Source: Paracoccus aerodenitrificans
GTDB taxonomy: Bacteria; Pseudomonadota; Alphaproteobacteria; Rhodobacterales; Rhodobacteraceae
NCBI RefSeq assembly: GCF_027913215.1
Contig: NZ_CP115784.1
Location: 496,001-560,000 of the forward strand
DNA: 64,000 bases
Direction of reading: 5' to 3'
Under the pieces are notes generated by a model, which worked only from the letters and a program-made list of their open reading frames with translations, ran no database searches and was not told the origin of the DNA. Shown one piece after another: positions 51,343 through 60,897 of this stretch. Made by a program: the position numbers and the translations under genes. The number at the start of each line of letters is the position of its first letter. Positions within the stretch are counted from its first letter, which is position 1.

Positions 51343-52551
51343 ATGGCAACCAAGAAGAAGGACTCCCCCGAGCTGGGGCGCTTCGACTGGGAAGATCCGT
51401 TCCGGCTGGACGATCAGCTGACCGAAGATGAGCGGATGCTGCGAGATGCCGCGCACAGCTATGCGCAGGACAAACTGCAGCCGCGCATTATCGATGCCTA
51501 TCGCGATGAGGTGACCGATCCCGGGATTTTCCGGGAAATGGGCGAGATGGGCCTGCTGGGTGTCACGATACCCGAAGAATATGGCGGGATCGGCGCAGGT
51601 TATGTCAGCTATGGCCTTATTGCGCGTGAGGTCGAGCGCGTCGACAGCGGTTACCGCTCGATGATGAGCGTGCAGTCATCGCTGGTGATGTATCCGATCT
51701 ATGCTTACGGCTCCGAGGAGCAGCGGCAGAAATATCTGCCGAAACTGGCAAGTGGCGAATGGATCGGCTGTTTTGGCCTGACTGAACCCGATGCCGGTTC
51801 CGATCCGGCAGGCATGAAGACCCGCGCGCGAAAGACTGAATCGGGCTATGTGCTGAATGGCTCGAAAATGTGGATCTCGAACGCTCCGATCGCGGATGTC
51901 TTCGTCGTCTGGGCAAAATCCGAGGCGCATGGCGGAAAGATCCGCGGCTTCGTTCTGGATAAGGGAATGAAAGGCCTCTCTGCTCCGAAAATCGGCGGCA
52001 AGCTGTCTTTACGTGCCTCCATCACCGGCGAAATCGTGATAGATAATGTCGAGATCGGTGAGGATGCGCTTTTGCCCGATGTCGAGGGGCTGAAAGGTCC
52101 GTTCGGCTGCCTCAACCGCGCCCGCTACGGGATAAGCTGGGGTGCCCTTGGCGCGGCCGAGTTCTGCCTGCATGCTGCCCGCCAATACGGGCTTGACCGG
52201 CAACAATTCGGCAAACCGCTTGCGCAGACCCAGCTTCATCAGCTGAAACTGGCGAATATGATGACCGAGATCGCTCTTGGTCTTCAGGGCTGCCTTCGCG
52301 TTGGCCGGTTGCTGGACGATGCCCGCGCCGCGCCAGAGATGATCTCACTCATCAAGCGGAATAATTGCGGCAAGGCGCTTGAGATTGCCCGGTGGGCGCG
52401 TGACATGCATGGCGGAAACGGGATTTCCGAGGAATTTCAGGTCATGCGCCATATGGCGAACCTCGAAACGGTGAATACCTATGAGGGTACGCATGACGTC
52501 CACGCGCTGATTCTGGGCCGTGCGATTACCGGTCTGCAGGCTTTCTTTTAA
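51343..52551 (+). CDS. gcdH: Glutaryl-CoA dehydrogenase
   Basis: Acyl-CoA dehydrogenase of 402 aa matching glutaryl-CoA dehydrogenase, which oxidises and decarboxylates glutaryl-CoA to crotonyl-CoA in lysine and tryptophan breakdown. GAGGAGG precedes the ATG at 51343. Features: [27 protein letters not shown]-binding [16 protein letters not shown] and [16 protein letters not shown], then the catalytic glutamate in [20 protein letters not shown] near the C-terminus. Overall resemblance, including the N-terminal [13 protein letters not shown], is to GcdH rather than short-chain dehydrogenases. A terminator follows. Confidence 0.92.
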   Translation: MATKKKDSPELGRFDWEDPFRLDDQLTEDERMLRDAAHSYAQDKLQPRIIDAYRDEVTDPGIFREMGEMGLLGVTIPEEYGGIGAGYVSYGLIAREVERVDSGYRSMMSVQSSLVMYPIYAYGSEEQRQKYLPKLASGEWIGCFGLTEPDAGSDPAGMKTRARKTESGYVLNGSKMWISNAPIADVFVVWAKSEAHGGKIRGFVLDKGMKGLSAPKIGGKLSLRASITGEIVIDNVEIGEDALLPDVEGLKGPFGCLNRARYGISWGALGAAEFCLHAARQYGLDRQQFGKPLAQTQLHQLKLANMMTEIALGLQGCLRVGRLLDDARAAPEMISLIKRNNCGKALEIARWARDMHGGNGISEEFQVMRHMANLETVNTYEGTHDVHALILGRAITGLQAFF

Positions 52552-52564
52552 GGGAGCCGTTGAA

Positions 52565-52587
52565 GGGGGCTTTCGCCCCCGTCCTTC
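52565..52587 (+). terminator. Terminator after gcdH
   Basis: gggggc (52565-52570) and gccccc (52575-52580) form a hairpin with a TTTC loop, followed by a pyrimidine-rich tract GTCCTTCT. It is 13 bases beyond the gcdH stop. Confidence 0.7.
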
Positions 52588-52590
52588 TGA

Positions 52591-52620
52591 CTCCCCCAAG
52601 GATATTTATGCCAGGATGAA
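52591..52620. repeat. Intergenic motif resembling a recurrent Rhodobacterales element
   Basis: CTCCCCCAAGGATATTTATG at 52591-52610, continuing CCAGGATGAA, resembles a short sequence I recall in many intergenic regions of Rhodobacterales genomes. Only one copy is seen in this window. Confidence 0.4.
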
Positions 52621-52690
52621 GGCCGCGTGTTTTCACCTTGGTCTAAATATCCACTGCTGAACGTCTCAGATGGTCAGGGCTGCTGTTATT

Positions 52691-53740
52691 TCAGGCAGTC
52701 CGCGCAATTGGCTTGCGTTTCCAGATCTTAAGTAAGGGTCGTTCGATCAGCAGGTAGAGGGCATAGCACGCAAAAACACAGATGATGGTCGCTGCCCAGA
52801 CATAGAGCCAAGGATGCGTCCCAGCCTCATCCAATTTGCGCCAGATAATCTTCACGATAGCCAGAACAAACGGATGCGACAGATACAGCGTATAGGAGCT
52901 GTCCCCGCCCCACCTCGCAATCCCGCTGAGCGAACCGCTAAGCCGGGGGGGCAGGAAGAAAATGAATGCGACGGAAAACAGGCTGCTTGCTATTCCCAGC
53001 CGGATGAGACGACTGGATGAAAAGTCCAACAGCCAGCAGGCGACGAAGGCTGCCAGTATCAGAATGGCGAATCCTTGGTGGCTGGGGCGGCTGCCACGTG
53101 ACATATAGATCCGCGCCAGGCAGACCCCGATCAGGAATTCCAGAATGATCGGGCGTCCCCAGAACTGTATCGGTCCGCCGTTGGTGAAGCTCCATATCAG
53201 AACGAAACCGAAGATGAGCGCACACAGCACGGCGAATCCTTGCTTGCGTACGAAGAACAGCGAAATGCCGAACAGCGCGTAGAAGAAGATTTCATAGTTC
53301 AGTGTCCAGCCGAGCGCCAGAACCGGCGTATAGTCCCCCAATGTGTTTGGATAGGGGAAGAACAGGAACGAGGACAGGACCATCAGCGGACTTGTCTCGG
53401 AATTGTTCAGCCTGCCTGGCAGCATAATGATCGCAGCCAACATCGCCAGGGTGTAGAGCCAGTAGAGCGGCACTACTCTCTGGAAGCGCTTCTTCAGGAA
53501 TGTAGGGGGGCCGCCGGATATCCCGAACAGATGTGAGCTCGACAACCACATGACGAAGCCGCTGATGATAAAGAATATATCGACGCCAATGCCGAAATCG
53601 AACTCGATCCGCAGGAAACTTGCGGTGCTTTGAGTGGCTTCCTGCTGAGCATGTTCGAAGACGACGGCGGTGGCGGCTATTGTGCGCAGCAACTGTATGC
53701 TGACCAGATGCGGGGTTCCGCTTTGAGAGTTTGCAGGCAT
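52691..53740 (-). CDS. Acyltransferase 3 (OafA/YrhL-family) membrane protein
   Basis: About 349-aa integral membrane acyltransferase with ten or so helices, of the type that O-acetylates cell-surface sugars. The family opening SIQLLRTIAATAVVFEHAQQE contains the conserved catalytic-site histidine (FEH), and FGIGVDIFFIISGFVMWLSSS is the second hallmark (short form GVDIFFIISGFVMW). WTLNYEIFFYALFG is also typical. The start at 53740 is chosen over 53779 from context. Base composition is somewhat less GC-rich than the flanks and neighbours are unrelated, consistent with surface-modification genes gained by transfer. Substrate unknown. Confidence 0.88.
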   Translation of the reverse strand: MPANSQSGTPHLVSIQLLRTIAATAVVFEHAQQEATQSTASFLRIEFDFGIGVDIFFIISGFVMWLSSSHLFGISGGPPTFLKKRFQRVVPLYWLYTLAMLAAIIMLPGRLNNSETSPLMVLSSFLFFPYPNTLGDYTPVLALGWTLNYEIFFYALFGISLFFVRKQGFAVLCALIFGFVLIWSFTNGGPIQFWGRPIILEFLIGVCLARIYMSRGSRPSHQGFAILILAAFVACWLLDFSSSRLIRLGIASSLFSVAFIFFLPPRLSGSLSGIARWGGDSSYTLYLSHPFVLAIVKIIWRKLDEAGTHPWLYVWAATIICVFACYALYLLIERPLLKIWKRKPIARTA

Positions 53741-53918
53741 TGTTACCCCACAGGAAACATCTGTCCGGGGCCGGATCATGTCAGAGCGGCGCTCTGAATG
53801 TCGTCATAACCCTGGACGAAATCGTTAAATATGCACGCGCGGCTGACTAGCAGCGCGCGCAGGAGATGTTAACCCGAAAGGGATATAGAGTTGAGGCGCT
53901 TCGGCCTTAATCCGCCGA

Positions 53919-54764
53919 TCAGATACCGTCGCCGACGAAGGCTTTTTCGACCACGAATTCCTTGGGCTCGGAATTTGCCCCTTCGCGCAGGCCGAAACCT
54001 TCCAGCACCTCTTTCACGTCCACATTGAAGGCGAGGCTGCCGCAGATCATGGCGCGGTCGTCTTCGGGGTTCAGCTTCGGCAGGCCGAGATCTTCGAAGA
54101 CCTTGCCCGAGGTCATATTGTCGGTAATCCGGCCCATATGCTCGGTCGTTTCCCGCGTCGTGGTCGGGTAATACAGCAGACGATCCGAGAAGCTTTCACC
54201 GTAAAGCTCGGTCAGAAGCGGGTCCTGGCGCAGGTTTTCGACCAGTTCGCGACCGTAATTCAGCTCATCGGCGGTGCGGCAGGTATGCATCATGACGATC
54301 TGATCGAAGCGCTCATAGCTTTCGGGATCGCGCATCAGCGAGGCGAACGGAGCCAGTCCGGTGCCTGTTGCAAGAAACCACAGCCTTTTGCCCGGCAGAA
54401 GCGCATCCAGCACAAGTGTGCCGACAGGCTTCGGGCGCAGGATGATCTGGTCGCCCTCCTTGATGTGCTGCAATTTCGAGGTCAGCGGCCCGTCCGGCAC
54501 CTTGATCGAGTAGAATTCCAGCTCGTCATCCCAGTTGGGAGAGGCGATGGAATAGGCGCGAAGGATCGGTTTGCCGTTATCGCCGGGCAGGCCGATCATC
54601 ACGAATTCACCCGAGCGGAAACGAAGCGATGCCGGACGTGTCACCCGAAAGGAAAACAGCCGGTCCGTCCAGTGTTTGACAGAAGTTACCGTCTGCGCAT
54701 CCGGCATGGTCGGCTTTTCGCGATTCGGGGCGGCGGCTTGGTTCACGGCAATATCCAGTGTCAT
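53919..54764 (-). CDS. fpr: Ferredoxin/flavodoxin-NADP+ reductase
   Basis: 281-aa FAD-dependent ferredoxin-NADP reductase of the bacterial Fpr type. The start at 54764 follows AGGA; extension to 54827 is not supported. FAD-binding motifs RAYSIASPNWDDELEFYSIK (short form RAYSIASPN) and GPLTSKLQHIKEGDQI are present, as is NADP-binding LATGTGLAPFASLMRDPE and MICGSLAFNVDVKEVL. The C-terminus ends EKAFVGDGI, the extended tail form of alphaproteobacterial enzymes, which positions adenosine near FAD. In relatives it responds to oxidative stress. It is followed upstream by an unrelated Rrf2 regulator gene on the same strand. Confidence 0.93.
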   Translation of the reverse strand: MTLDIAVNQAAAPNREKPTMPDAQTVTSVKHWTDRLFSFRVTRPASLRFRSGEFVMIGLPGDNGKPILRAYSIASPNWDDELEFYSIKVPDGPLTSKLQHIKEGDQIILRPKPVGTLVLDALLPGKRLWFLATGTGLAPFASLMRDPESYERFDQIVMMHTCRTADELNYGRELVENLRQDPLLTELYGESFSDRLLYYPTTTRETTEHMGRITDNMTSGKVFEDLGLPKLNPEDDRAMICGSLAFNVDVKEVLEGFGLREGANSEPKEFVVEKAFVGDGI

Positions 54765-54991
54765 CTGTGATCCTGCGGGGTCTCTAGGCCAATATGGCGT
54801 GTCAGTGAAGCCCTGTCCGGGTGTCAAAACGACACGGGGGGCCGGTCTCGCACCTGATCTAGAACATTTTCCGCGTTATTGGCAGGGGTGTGCGTCAGAT
54901 AGGGATGTAAGTTCCCCAACGGGGAAATGGAAAAGAAAGTGTTCCGGTTCCGGCGTATTGCTGCGGTCAGCTTGCCCGCTTGCTGCCGGGA

Positions 54992-55456
54992 TCAGGATTT
55001 ATCGTCCACGATTGACAGAATATCAGGTACGGCGGGGCAGGGCAGCAGCTGATTTCGCGCGACATCCGCCAGAGTCGCATTATGCAGGAAGACATAGACA
55101 TGCGCAGAGAGGCTCTGCCACAGCCGGTTCGACAGGGTTTGCGCCCGCGAGCCGGACACCCCGCCCGAGGCACCTGCGCCCACATGCAAGGCGCTGACGG
55201 TTTCATCGACCGCTGCCAGCACCTCTGAGACGCGAATCTCACTGGCCGGACGCAAAAGCTTGTATCCGCCCCCCGGACCACGCGCGGACTCGACCAGCCC
55301 GGCACGGCGCAGCCGGACGAAAAGCTGTTCGAGATAGGGCAGCGAAATATCCTGACGCTCGGAAATATCGGCCAGCGAGGTCAGTGAGTTCTCGGGTTGC
55401 AGAGCCAGATCGACCAATGCGGTCATGCCGTATCGGCCCTTGGTGGAAAGTTTCAT
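54992..55456 (-). CDS. iscR: Rrf2-family regulator, IscR-like with a single cysteine
   Basis: 154-aa Rrf2 regulator opening MKLSTKGRYGMTALVDLAL, the IscR hallmark, with the HTH region SERQDISLPYLEQLFVRLRRAGLVESARGPGGGY (key part ISLPYLEQLFVRLRRAGLV). Classical IscR has three cysteines binding [2Fe-2S]; here only one remains (LLPCPAVPD) near the C-terminus. A one-cysteine form has been described in Rhodobacter and binds an iron-sulfur cluster by another scheme. It is divergent from an alpha/beta hydrolase gene. In relatives iscS and suf genes follow; here none is in the window, so its targets are elsewhere. The symbol is tentative. Confidence 0.85.
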   Translation of the reverse strand: MKLSTKGRYGMTALVDLALQPENSLTSLADISERQDISLPYLEQLFVRLRRAGLVESARGPGGGYKLLRPASEIRVSEVLAAVDETVSALHVGAGASGGVSGSRAQTLSNRLWQSLSAHVYVFLHNATLADVARNQLLPCPAVPDILSIVDDKS

Positions 55457-55620
55457 ATGCCGCTCCTTGGCGCTGAAATATTGACGAGCGCTTGGGGCTT
55501 GGGCTAACTGCGCCCGTCCTGGCCGCCCTTGTGCAGGCCGGTCCCGGCCCACATCTTCGGGGTTTGGAAATAGTTGTCGCTGTTGTCTGCGTCAAGAAAC
55601 AGGTTTCGTGAAGGACCCCG

Positions 55621-56280
55621 ATGCCCGAACTTATCTTTGCTGGTCCAGATGGCCGACTTGAAGGCCGCTATCATCCCCAGCCCATTCCCGATGCGCCGAT
55701 TGCCATCATCCTGCACCCGCATCCTCAATTCGGCGGAACGATGAATAATCGTGTCGTCTATAATCTCCATTATGCGTTCCACAAGATCGGCTTCTCCGTC
55801 ATGCGGTTCAATTTCCGCGGCGTCGGCCGTTCGCAGGGAGAGTTCGACCAGGGTGTGGGAGAGTTGTCGGATGCGGCAGCCGCACTGGATTATCTTCAAG
55901 CGATGAATCCGAATTCAAAGCATTGCTGGGTTGCAGGGTTCAGCTTCGGTGCCTGGATCGGCATGCAATTGCTGATGCGGCGACCGGAAATCACCGGGTT
56001 CATCTCGGTTTCGCCTCCGGCCAATATGTATGATTTCAGCTTCCTCGCGCCCTGTCCGGCATCGGGGCTGATCATCAACGGTTCCGCTGATCGTGTCGCG
56101 CCGCCGAAAGATACGGAAGGGCTGGTCGGAAAGCTGCGTGAACAGAAGGGCATCACCATCACCCATGAGGTGGTTGACGGTGCGGACCACTTCTTCCGCG
56201 ACGATGAAAAGCACATGGAGCCGATGATTAGCTCGGTTCAGACCTATGTGCGGCGCAGGCTGACTGAAACCACGCGGTAA
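55621..56280 (+). CDS. Alpha/beta hydrolase, often linked to iscR
   Basis: 219-aa alpha/beta hydrolase. The oxyanion region is IILHPHPQFGGTMNNRVV, a known variant seen in this family, then MRFNFRGVGRSQGEFDQG, the nucleophile elbow VAGFSFGAWIGMQL (Ser in GFSFG), Asp in INGSADRVAPP and His in GADHFFRDDEKHMEP. Its placement beside an Rrf2/IscR-type gene is common in Rhodobacteraceae, but the arrangement here is divergent and lacks suf genes. The substrate is unknown. The frame stays open beyond the stop for another 38 sense codons. Confidence 0.88.
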   Translation: MPELIFAGPDGRLEGRYHPQPIPDAPIAIILHPHPQFGGTMNNRVVYNLHYAFHKIGFSVMRFNFRGVGRSQGEFDQGVGELSDAAAALDYLQAMNPNSKHCWVAGFSFGAWIGMQLLMRRPEITGFISVSPPANMYDFSFLAPCPASGLIINGSADRVAPPKDTEGLVGKLREQKGITITHEVVDGADHFFRDDEKHMEPMISSVQTYVRRRLTETTR

Positions 56281-56397
56281 TCGGGCTTTGTCACCTTCAG
56301 CCAGATCGAAATGCGGGTCGGTGCAAAGATCGCCCGTGGCTTGCCTGAGGTCTGGGAGATACTTCGCCCGCAGGCCCGGGCGCTGCTTGATCCATAA
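56281..56397 (+). other. Open frame continuing after the hydrolase stop, possible gene remnant
   Basis: In the hydrolase frame, 38 sense codons follow the TAA before the next stop. The predicted peptide has a natural-looking composition (e.g. MRVGAKIARGLPEVWEIL) and codon use, but no start signal beyond an internal ATG at 56311. It could be the tail of a decayed gene, a readthrough extension or a 28-aa small protein. No other gene is visible before icd at 56575. Confidence 0.3.
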
Positions 56398-56574
56398 ACA
56401 TGGCTTAGTATCGTTTATTCCCCTGAAAAATGCTTGCGTAGCGCTGCGAGTTTGTAAATCTGTCGTCGGTGACAGCAGTGCAGATCATTCGGCATACAAT
56501 AGTGTGCCGCCTTCCTTTCCGCTGCGAGAGCCGCTATACCGCGCGCAAAGCAAAACCTGCCCGAAGGAGCCCCT

Positions 56575-57786
56575 ATGTCGAAGATCAAGGTAGAAAACCC
56601 CGTTGTCGAGCTCGACGGCGACGAGATGACCCGGATCATCTGGGACTTCATCAAGAAGAAGCTGATCCTGCCCTATCTCGACATCGATCTGAAATATTAC
56701 GATCTGGGAATCGAGGAACGTGACCGGACCGATGACCAGATCACCATCGATGCGGCGAATGCGATCAAGGAATACGGGGTTGGTGTCAAATGTGCGACCA
56801 TTACCCCGGATGAGGCACGCGTCGAGGAATTCGGCCTCAAGAAGATGTGGCGCTCGCCCAACGGGACGATCCGCAATATTCTGGGCGGGGTGATCTTCCG
56901 CGAGCCGATCATTGCGCGGAACGTGCCGCGTCTGGTGCCGCACTGGACCAAGCCGATCATTGTCGGCCGCCACGCTTTCGGCGACCAGTATCGTGCCACA
57001 GATTTCCGCTTCCCGGGAAAGGGCACGCTGATCATCAAGTTTGTCGGCGAGGATGGCGAGACCATCGAGCATGAGGTCTTCCAGTCGCCTGATGCCGGCG
57101 TTGCGATGGCGATGTATAATCTCGATCCGTCGATTGTGGATTTCGCCCGCGCCTCGATGAACTACGCGCTTCAGCGTAATTATCCGCTGTATCTCTCGAC
57201 GAAGAATACGATCATGAAAGCCTATGACGGGCGCTTCAAGGATATCTTCCAGCAAGTCTTCGACGAGGAATTCGCCGACAAGTTCAAGAAGGCCGGGATC
57301 ACCTATGAGCACCGTCTGATCGATGACATGGTTGCGTCCTCGCTGAAATGGAATGGCGGTTATGTCTGGGCCTGTAAGAACTACGATGGTGACGTGCAGT
57401 CCGATACCGTCGCTCAGGGCTTCGGTTCTCTGGGTCTGATGACCTCGGTTCTGATGACGCCGGACGGGCAGACGGTCGAAGCCGAGGCCGCCCACGGCAC
57501 CGTGACGCGCCATTACCGTGAGCATCAGAAGGGCAATGAGACTTCGACCAACTCGATTGCGTCGATCTATGCTTGGACGGGCGGGCTGAAGCACCGCGCC
57601 AAGCTGGATGAGAACTCTGAACTGATGAACTTCGCTGAGACGCTGGAAAAAGTCACGGTTCGCGCGGTCGAGGATGGTTTCATGACCAAGGACCTCGCTT
57701 TGCTGGTTGGACCGGATCAGAAGTGGCTCTCCACGATGGGTTACCTAGAGAAAGTGGATGAATATCTGAACAAGGCGCTCAGCTAA
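56575..57786 (+). CDS. icd: NADP-dependent isocitrate dehydrogenase
   Basis: TCA-cycle isocitrate dehydrogenase of 403 aa, of the homodimeric eukaryote-like type II class. [27 protein letters not shown] opens it (short form [16 protein letters not shown]); substrate-binding [12 protein letters not shown], metal-binding [25 protein letters not shown] (short form [13 protein letters not shown]) and NADP-binding [17 protein letters not shown] are all present. A terminator follows. The upstream interval 56398-56574 has no gene. Its product competes with isocitrate lyase (aceA, 9 kb away) for isocitrate. Confidence 0.97.
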   Translation: MSKIKVENPVVELDGDEMTRIIWDFIKKKLILPYLDIDLKYYDLGIEERDRTDDQITIDAANAIKEYGVGVKCATITPDEARVEEFGLKKMWRSPNGTIRNILGGVIFREPIIARNVPRLVPHWTKPIIVGRHAFGDQYRATDFRFPGKGTLIIKFVGEDGETIEHEVFQSPDAGVAMAMYNLDPSIVDFARASMNYALQRNYPLYLSTKNTIMKAYDGRFKDIFQQVFDEEFADKFKKAGITYEHRLIDDMVASSLKWNGGYVWACKNYDGDVQSDTVAQGFGSLGLMTSVLMTPDGQTVEAEAAHGTVTRHYREHQKGNETSTNSIASIYAWTGGLKHRAKLDENSELMNFAETLEKVTVRAVEDGFMTKDLALLVGPDQKWLSTMGYLEKVDEYLNKALS

Positions 57787-57804
57787 GCGTTCAGGGATAG
57801 ACGG

Positions 57805-57833
57805 AAGGGCCGGGCGGATTGCCTGGCCTTTTT
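57805..57833 (+). terminator. Rho-independent terminator after icd
   Basis: A stem of up to eleven pairs (57805-57815 with 57821-57831, including two G-T pairs) and a five-base loop is followed by a T-rich run 57829-57838. It is 19 bases past the stop. Confidence 0.88.
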
Positions 57834-58008
57834 CTTTTGCGATCTTTCACAGAAAGCGGTTTCTGGTTCCGATAAGATCAGGAAAATCCCGGTTTTCTGT
57901 CTCGCCGCACGTCTCCAGCAAATTGATATGTGCGGTTCGCCGGTGGGCGATACATCCCCCAAGGCAGGGGCTTGCAGCCATCCGTTGAAGCTTTTACCGT
58001 CAGATCAA

Positions 58009-58091
58009 TCCGTTGGGGTGCCCGATTCGGGGCTGAGAGGCTTGGCCAACCCATCGAACCTGATCCGGGCAATACCGGCGTAGGGAACGGA
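58009..58091 (+). promoter_or_regulatory. TPP riboswitch (THI box)
   Basis: The conserved THI-box blocks are present in order: GGGGTGCCC (58015-58023), CTGAGA (58033-58038), ACCC..CGAACCTGATCCGGG (58049-58069) and AATACCGGCGTAGGGAA (58071-58087). The closing helix P1 pairs tccgtt (58009-58014) with aacgga (58086-58091). It lies 71 bases before thiD and should lower expression of the thi operon when thiamine pyrophosphate is bound, probably by hiding the ribosome site, as no terminator hairpin is evident between it and thiD. Confidence 0.95.
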
Positions 58092-58162
58092 AATCTTCGC
58101 AGACTGCCTTGCCGTGTCTGTTTTCCATTTCTCAGCGCTGTCGTCCGAAGCTGGAGGCGTAG

Positions 58163-58966
58163 TTGGGAAAGGTCGCGAAACTTCTTGTCATAGCCGGGTC
58201 CGACAGCGGGGGCGGCGCGGGTATTCAGGCCGATGTGAAAACCGCCTCGGCGCTTGGTGTCTATGCTGCCACGGCGATTACGGCGATCACGGCGCAGAAT
58301 ACCCGCACGGTTGCAGCGGTAGAGATGCTGTCGCCGCAGATCGTGGCGCAACAGATCGCCACGGTTCTGGAGGATATCCGGATCGATGCGATCAAGATCG
58401 GGATGCTGGGAACAGCCGCGATCACGCAGGCGGTCAGCGACGCATTGCAGGGCTTCAGTGGCCCCGTCGTGCTGGATCCGGTCATGGTGGCGAAATCGGG
58501 CGATGTGTTGTTGCAGGACGATGCGATTGCGGCGCTGCGCGAGCTTCTGCTGCCACGTGCCACCTTGCTGACGCCGAACCTGCCCGAGGCGGCGCAGTTG
58601 CTGGGGACCGAACAGGCGACGGGTTCTGATCAGATCGGGGAGCAGGCGGATGCGCTGCGCGATCTCGGCCCCGAGGCTGTGCTGATGAAGGGCGGCCATG
58701 CCAGCGGGACGTCATGCGTCGATCTTCTGGTTGACCGCGAGAGGGTGACGACGTTTGAACTGCCGCGCCTGAGCACGCGGAACACGCATGGCACGGGTTG
58801 CTCACTGTCATCCGCGATTGCCTCGGAAATGGCGAAGGGAGCTGCCGTGGAAACCGCCGTAAGCCGGGCGCATGGCTGGCTGCATGGTGCCATCGCCGCT
58901 GCGAATTCGCTGCATGTCGGTCATGGTCACGGCCCTGTGCACCATTTCCATGAGGTCTGGTCGTGA
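58163..58966 (+). CDS. thiD: HMP/HMP-phosphate kinase ThiD
   Basis: 267-aa kinase that phosphorylates 4-amino-5-hydroxymethyl-2-methylpyrimidine twice on the pyrimidine branch of thiamine synthesis and salvage. The TTG start is supported by GGAGG seven bases upstream. Ribokinase-fold motifs: IAGSDSGGGAGIQADVKT (N-terminus), VLDPVMVAKSGD, TPNLPEAAQLLG and the anion-hole NTHGTGCSLSSAIAS near residue 210. Tail histidines (HVGHGHGPVHHFHEVW) are typical. First gene of the operon, behind the TPP riboswitch, overlapping thiO by four bases. Confidence 0.95.
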   Translation: MGKVAKLLVIAGSDSGGGAGIQADVKTASALGVYAATAITAITAQNTRTVAAVEMLSPQIVAQQIATVLEDIRIDAIKIGMLGTAAITQAVSDALQGFSGPVVLDPVMVAKSGDVLLQDDAIAALRELLLPRATLLTPNLPEAAQLLGTEQATGSDQIGEQADALRDLGPEAVLMKGGHASGTSCVDLLVDRERVTTFELPRLSTRNTHGTGCSLSSAIASEMAKGAAVETAVSRAHGWLHGAIAAANSLHVGHGHGPVHHFHEVWS

Positions 58967-59931
58967 CCGGCGACATCACCATTCTGGGGGCCGGTGTGGC
59001 CGGGCTTGCCGTCGCGCATGAGCTGCTGCGTCGCGGTGTGCGGCCGGAGATCATCGATCCCGCCGGGGCGCCCGGTCCGCATTGCTGCTCATGGTGGGCG
59101 GGTGGCATGCTGGCTCCGCATTGCGAGGGAGAGACCGCCGAGGAACCGGTGATCCGTCTGGGCGGACTGGCCGCGGGCTGGTGGCGCGATGCCGGGGTCG
59201 AGGTGACGCAATCGGGAACTCTGGTCGTGGCGCTCGACCGGGACCGCAGCGAGACAGAGCGTTTCTCGCGCCGGACAATAGGTCATGACCGTATCGCGGA
59301 AGCCGAGATCGCCGGGCTGGAGCCGGATCTTGCCGGGCGTTTCGACACGGCCCTGCATTTCGCGTCCGAGGCGCATATCAACCCGCGTCAGGCTCTGGAC
59401 AGGCTGTGGGCGGGGCTGAAAAAGGCGGACGTTTCGATTGACTGTGAGGGGCAGCCGAAAGGGATCGTCATTGATTGCCGGGGTCTGGCGGCCCGTGATT
59501 GCCTGCCGAACCTGCGTGGCGTACGCGGCGAAATGGTGTTGCTGCGGGCATCCGAGATCAGCCTGCGTCGCCCGGTACGTCTGCTGCATCCGCGCCACCC
59601 TCTGTATATCGTGCCGCGCGGTGACGGGGTTTTCATGCTTGGCGCGACACAGATCGAAAGCGACGGGCGCGGTCCGGTGACGCTTCGTTCCGCTGTTGAG
59701 TTGCTGAATTCCGCCTATGCGCTGCACCCGGCCTTCGCCGAGGCTGAAATTCTGGAAATCGCGGCGGATGCCCGCCCGGCCTTCCCGGACAACCTCCCGC
59801 GCATCGTCCGCAAGGATGATCGTATATTCGTCAACGGACTGTTCCGGCACGGATTTCTTCTGGCCCCCGCCTTGGCCGGGATGGTCGCCGATCTTGTGCT
59901 GGACGGCAAATTACCGGAGCTGATGCTATGA
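58963..59931 (+). CDS. thiO: Glycine oxidase ThiO
   Basis: 322-aa FAD-dependent amine oxidase that converts glycine to the imine used for the thiazole ring. FAD motif ITILGAGVAGLAVAHELLRRG is at the N-terminus, with SWWAGGMLAPHCEGE typical of ThiO, and later GVFMLGATQIE with a C-terminal FVNGLFRHGFLLAPALAGM. GTG start overlapping the thiD stop (GTGA). Compared with E. coli ThiH this marks an aerobic route. No membrane segment. Confidence 0.92.
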   Translation: MTGDITILGAGVAGLAVAHELLRRGVRPEIIDPAGAPGPHCCSWWAGGMLAPHCEGETAEEPVIRLGGLAAGWWRDAGVEVTQSGTLVVALDRDRSETERFSRRTIGHDRIAEAEIAGLEPDLAGRFDTALHFASEAHINPRQALDRLWAGLKKADVSIDCEGQPKGIVIDCRGLAARDCLPNLRGVRGEMVLLRASEISLRRPVRLLHPRHPLYIVPRGDGVFMLGATQIESDGRGPVTLRSAVELLNSAYALHPAFAEAEILEIAADARPAFPDNLPRIVRKDDRIFVNGLFRHGFLLAPALAGMVADLVLDGKLPELML

Positions 59932-60125
59932 AAATTGTCGTTAACGGCACAGAAGCCGAAATCGGAGCCACCACGCTTCAGGCGGCGCTGAAGGAACTGG
60001 GCTATGGCGAGGCCCGTGTGGCAACCGCTGTCAATGAAGGCTTTATCCCGGCAGCCGCCCGGGCTGAGCGCAGGCTGACAGAGGGCGACCGGCTTGAAAT
60101 CCTCTCTCCGAAGCAGGGAGGCTGA
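59928..60125 (+). CDS. thiS: Sulfur carrier protein ThiS
   Basis: 65-aa ubiquitin-like sulfur carrier. It begins [13 protein letters not shown] and ends SPKQGG, with the C-terminal diglycine that is adenylated by ThiF and thiocarboxylated. ATVAVNEGF-type segment ([14 protein letters not shown]) matches the family. ATG overlaps the thiO stop by four bases; thiG follows one base after the stop. Confidence 0.95.
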   Translation: MKIVVNGTEAEIGATTLQAALKELGYGEARVATAVNEGFIPAAARAERRLTEGDRLEILSPKQGG

Positions 60126-60126
60126 G

Positions 60127-60897
60127 ATGCCGGAGTTTTACGGCACCCGGATATCCTCGCGGCTGATGCTGGGGACCGCGCAATACCCGTCGCCCCAGGT
60201 GCTTTCGACGGCGTTTCGCCGCTCTGGCGCGGGTGTGGCGACGGTGTCTCTGCGGCGGGAAGCCGCGCGAGGGGATGGTGACGGGTTCTGGCAGGTGATC
60301 CGGGAACTGGGCGTGCCGGTCCTGCCCAATACGGCTGGCTGCCACTCCGTGAAAGAGGCCGTCACAACCGCGCATATGGCGCGTGAACTGTTCGACACGG
60401 ACTGGATCAAGCTTGAGGTGATCGGCCATTCCGACAGTTTGCAGCCCGATCCTTTCGGACTGGTCGAGGCCGCGCGGATTCTCTCGGATGACGGGTTCAA
60501 GGTGTTTCCCTACACGACCGAGGACGGCATCGTCGCCGGAAAGCTGCTGGATGCAGGTTGCCGGGTGCTGATGCCGTGGGGTGCACCTATCGGAACCGGG
60601 CTGGGGCTGAATAACCCCTATGGTCTGAGGGCGTTGCGGGCGCAGTTCCCCGATATCCCGATGGTGATCGATGCCGGGATCGGGCTGCCCTCGCATGCGG
60701 CGCAGGCGATGGAGTTGGGCTTCGATGCGGTTCTTCTGAATACCGCCGTGGCGAAGGCAGGCGATCCTGCCGCGATGGCCGAGGGCTTTGCGCATGCGCT
60801 GGATGCCGGGCGGCTGGCCTATGAGGCCGATCCGATGCCGCCGCGGGATATGGCGCAGCCTTCGACTCCGATTCTTGGTCTGGCGGTGCTGAAATGA
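60127..60897 (+). CDS. thiG: Thiazole synthase ThiG
   Basis: 256-aa TIM-barrel enzyme that assembles the thiazole phosphate from deoxyxylulose phosphate, dehydroglycine and ThiS-thiocarboxylate. The Schiff-base lysine is in [45 protein letters not shown] and [19 protein letters not shown] are family signatures. The N-terminus [19 protein letters not shown] fixes the start at 60127; an in-frame ORF upstream overlaps thiS. It overlaps thiE by four bases. Confidence 0.96.
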   Translation: MPEFYGTRISSRLMLGTAQYPSPQVLSTAFRRSGAGVATVSLRREAARGDGDGFWQVIRELGVPVLPNTAGCHSVKEAVTTAHMARELFDTDWIKLEVIGHSDSLQPDPFGLVEAARILSDDGFKVFPYTTEDGIVAGKLLDAGCRVLMPWGAPIGTGLGLNNPYGLRALRAQFPDIPMVIDAGIGLPSHAAQAMELGFDAVLLNTAVAKAGDPAAMAEGFAHALDAGRLAYEADPMPPRDMAQPSTPILGLAVLK

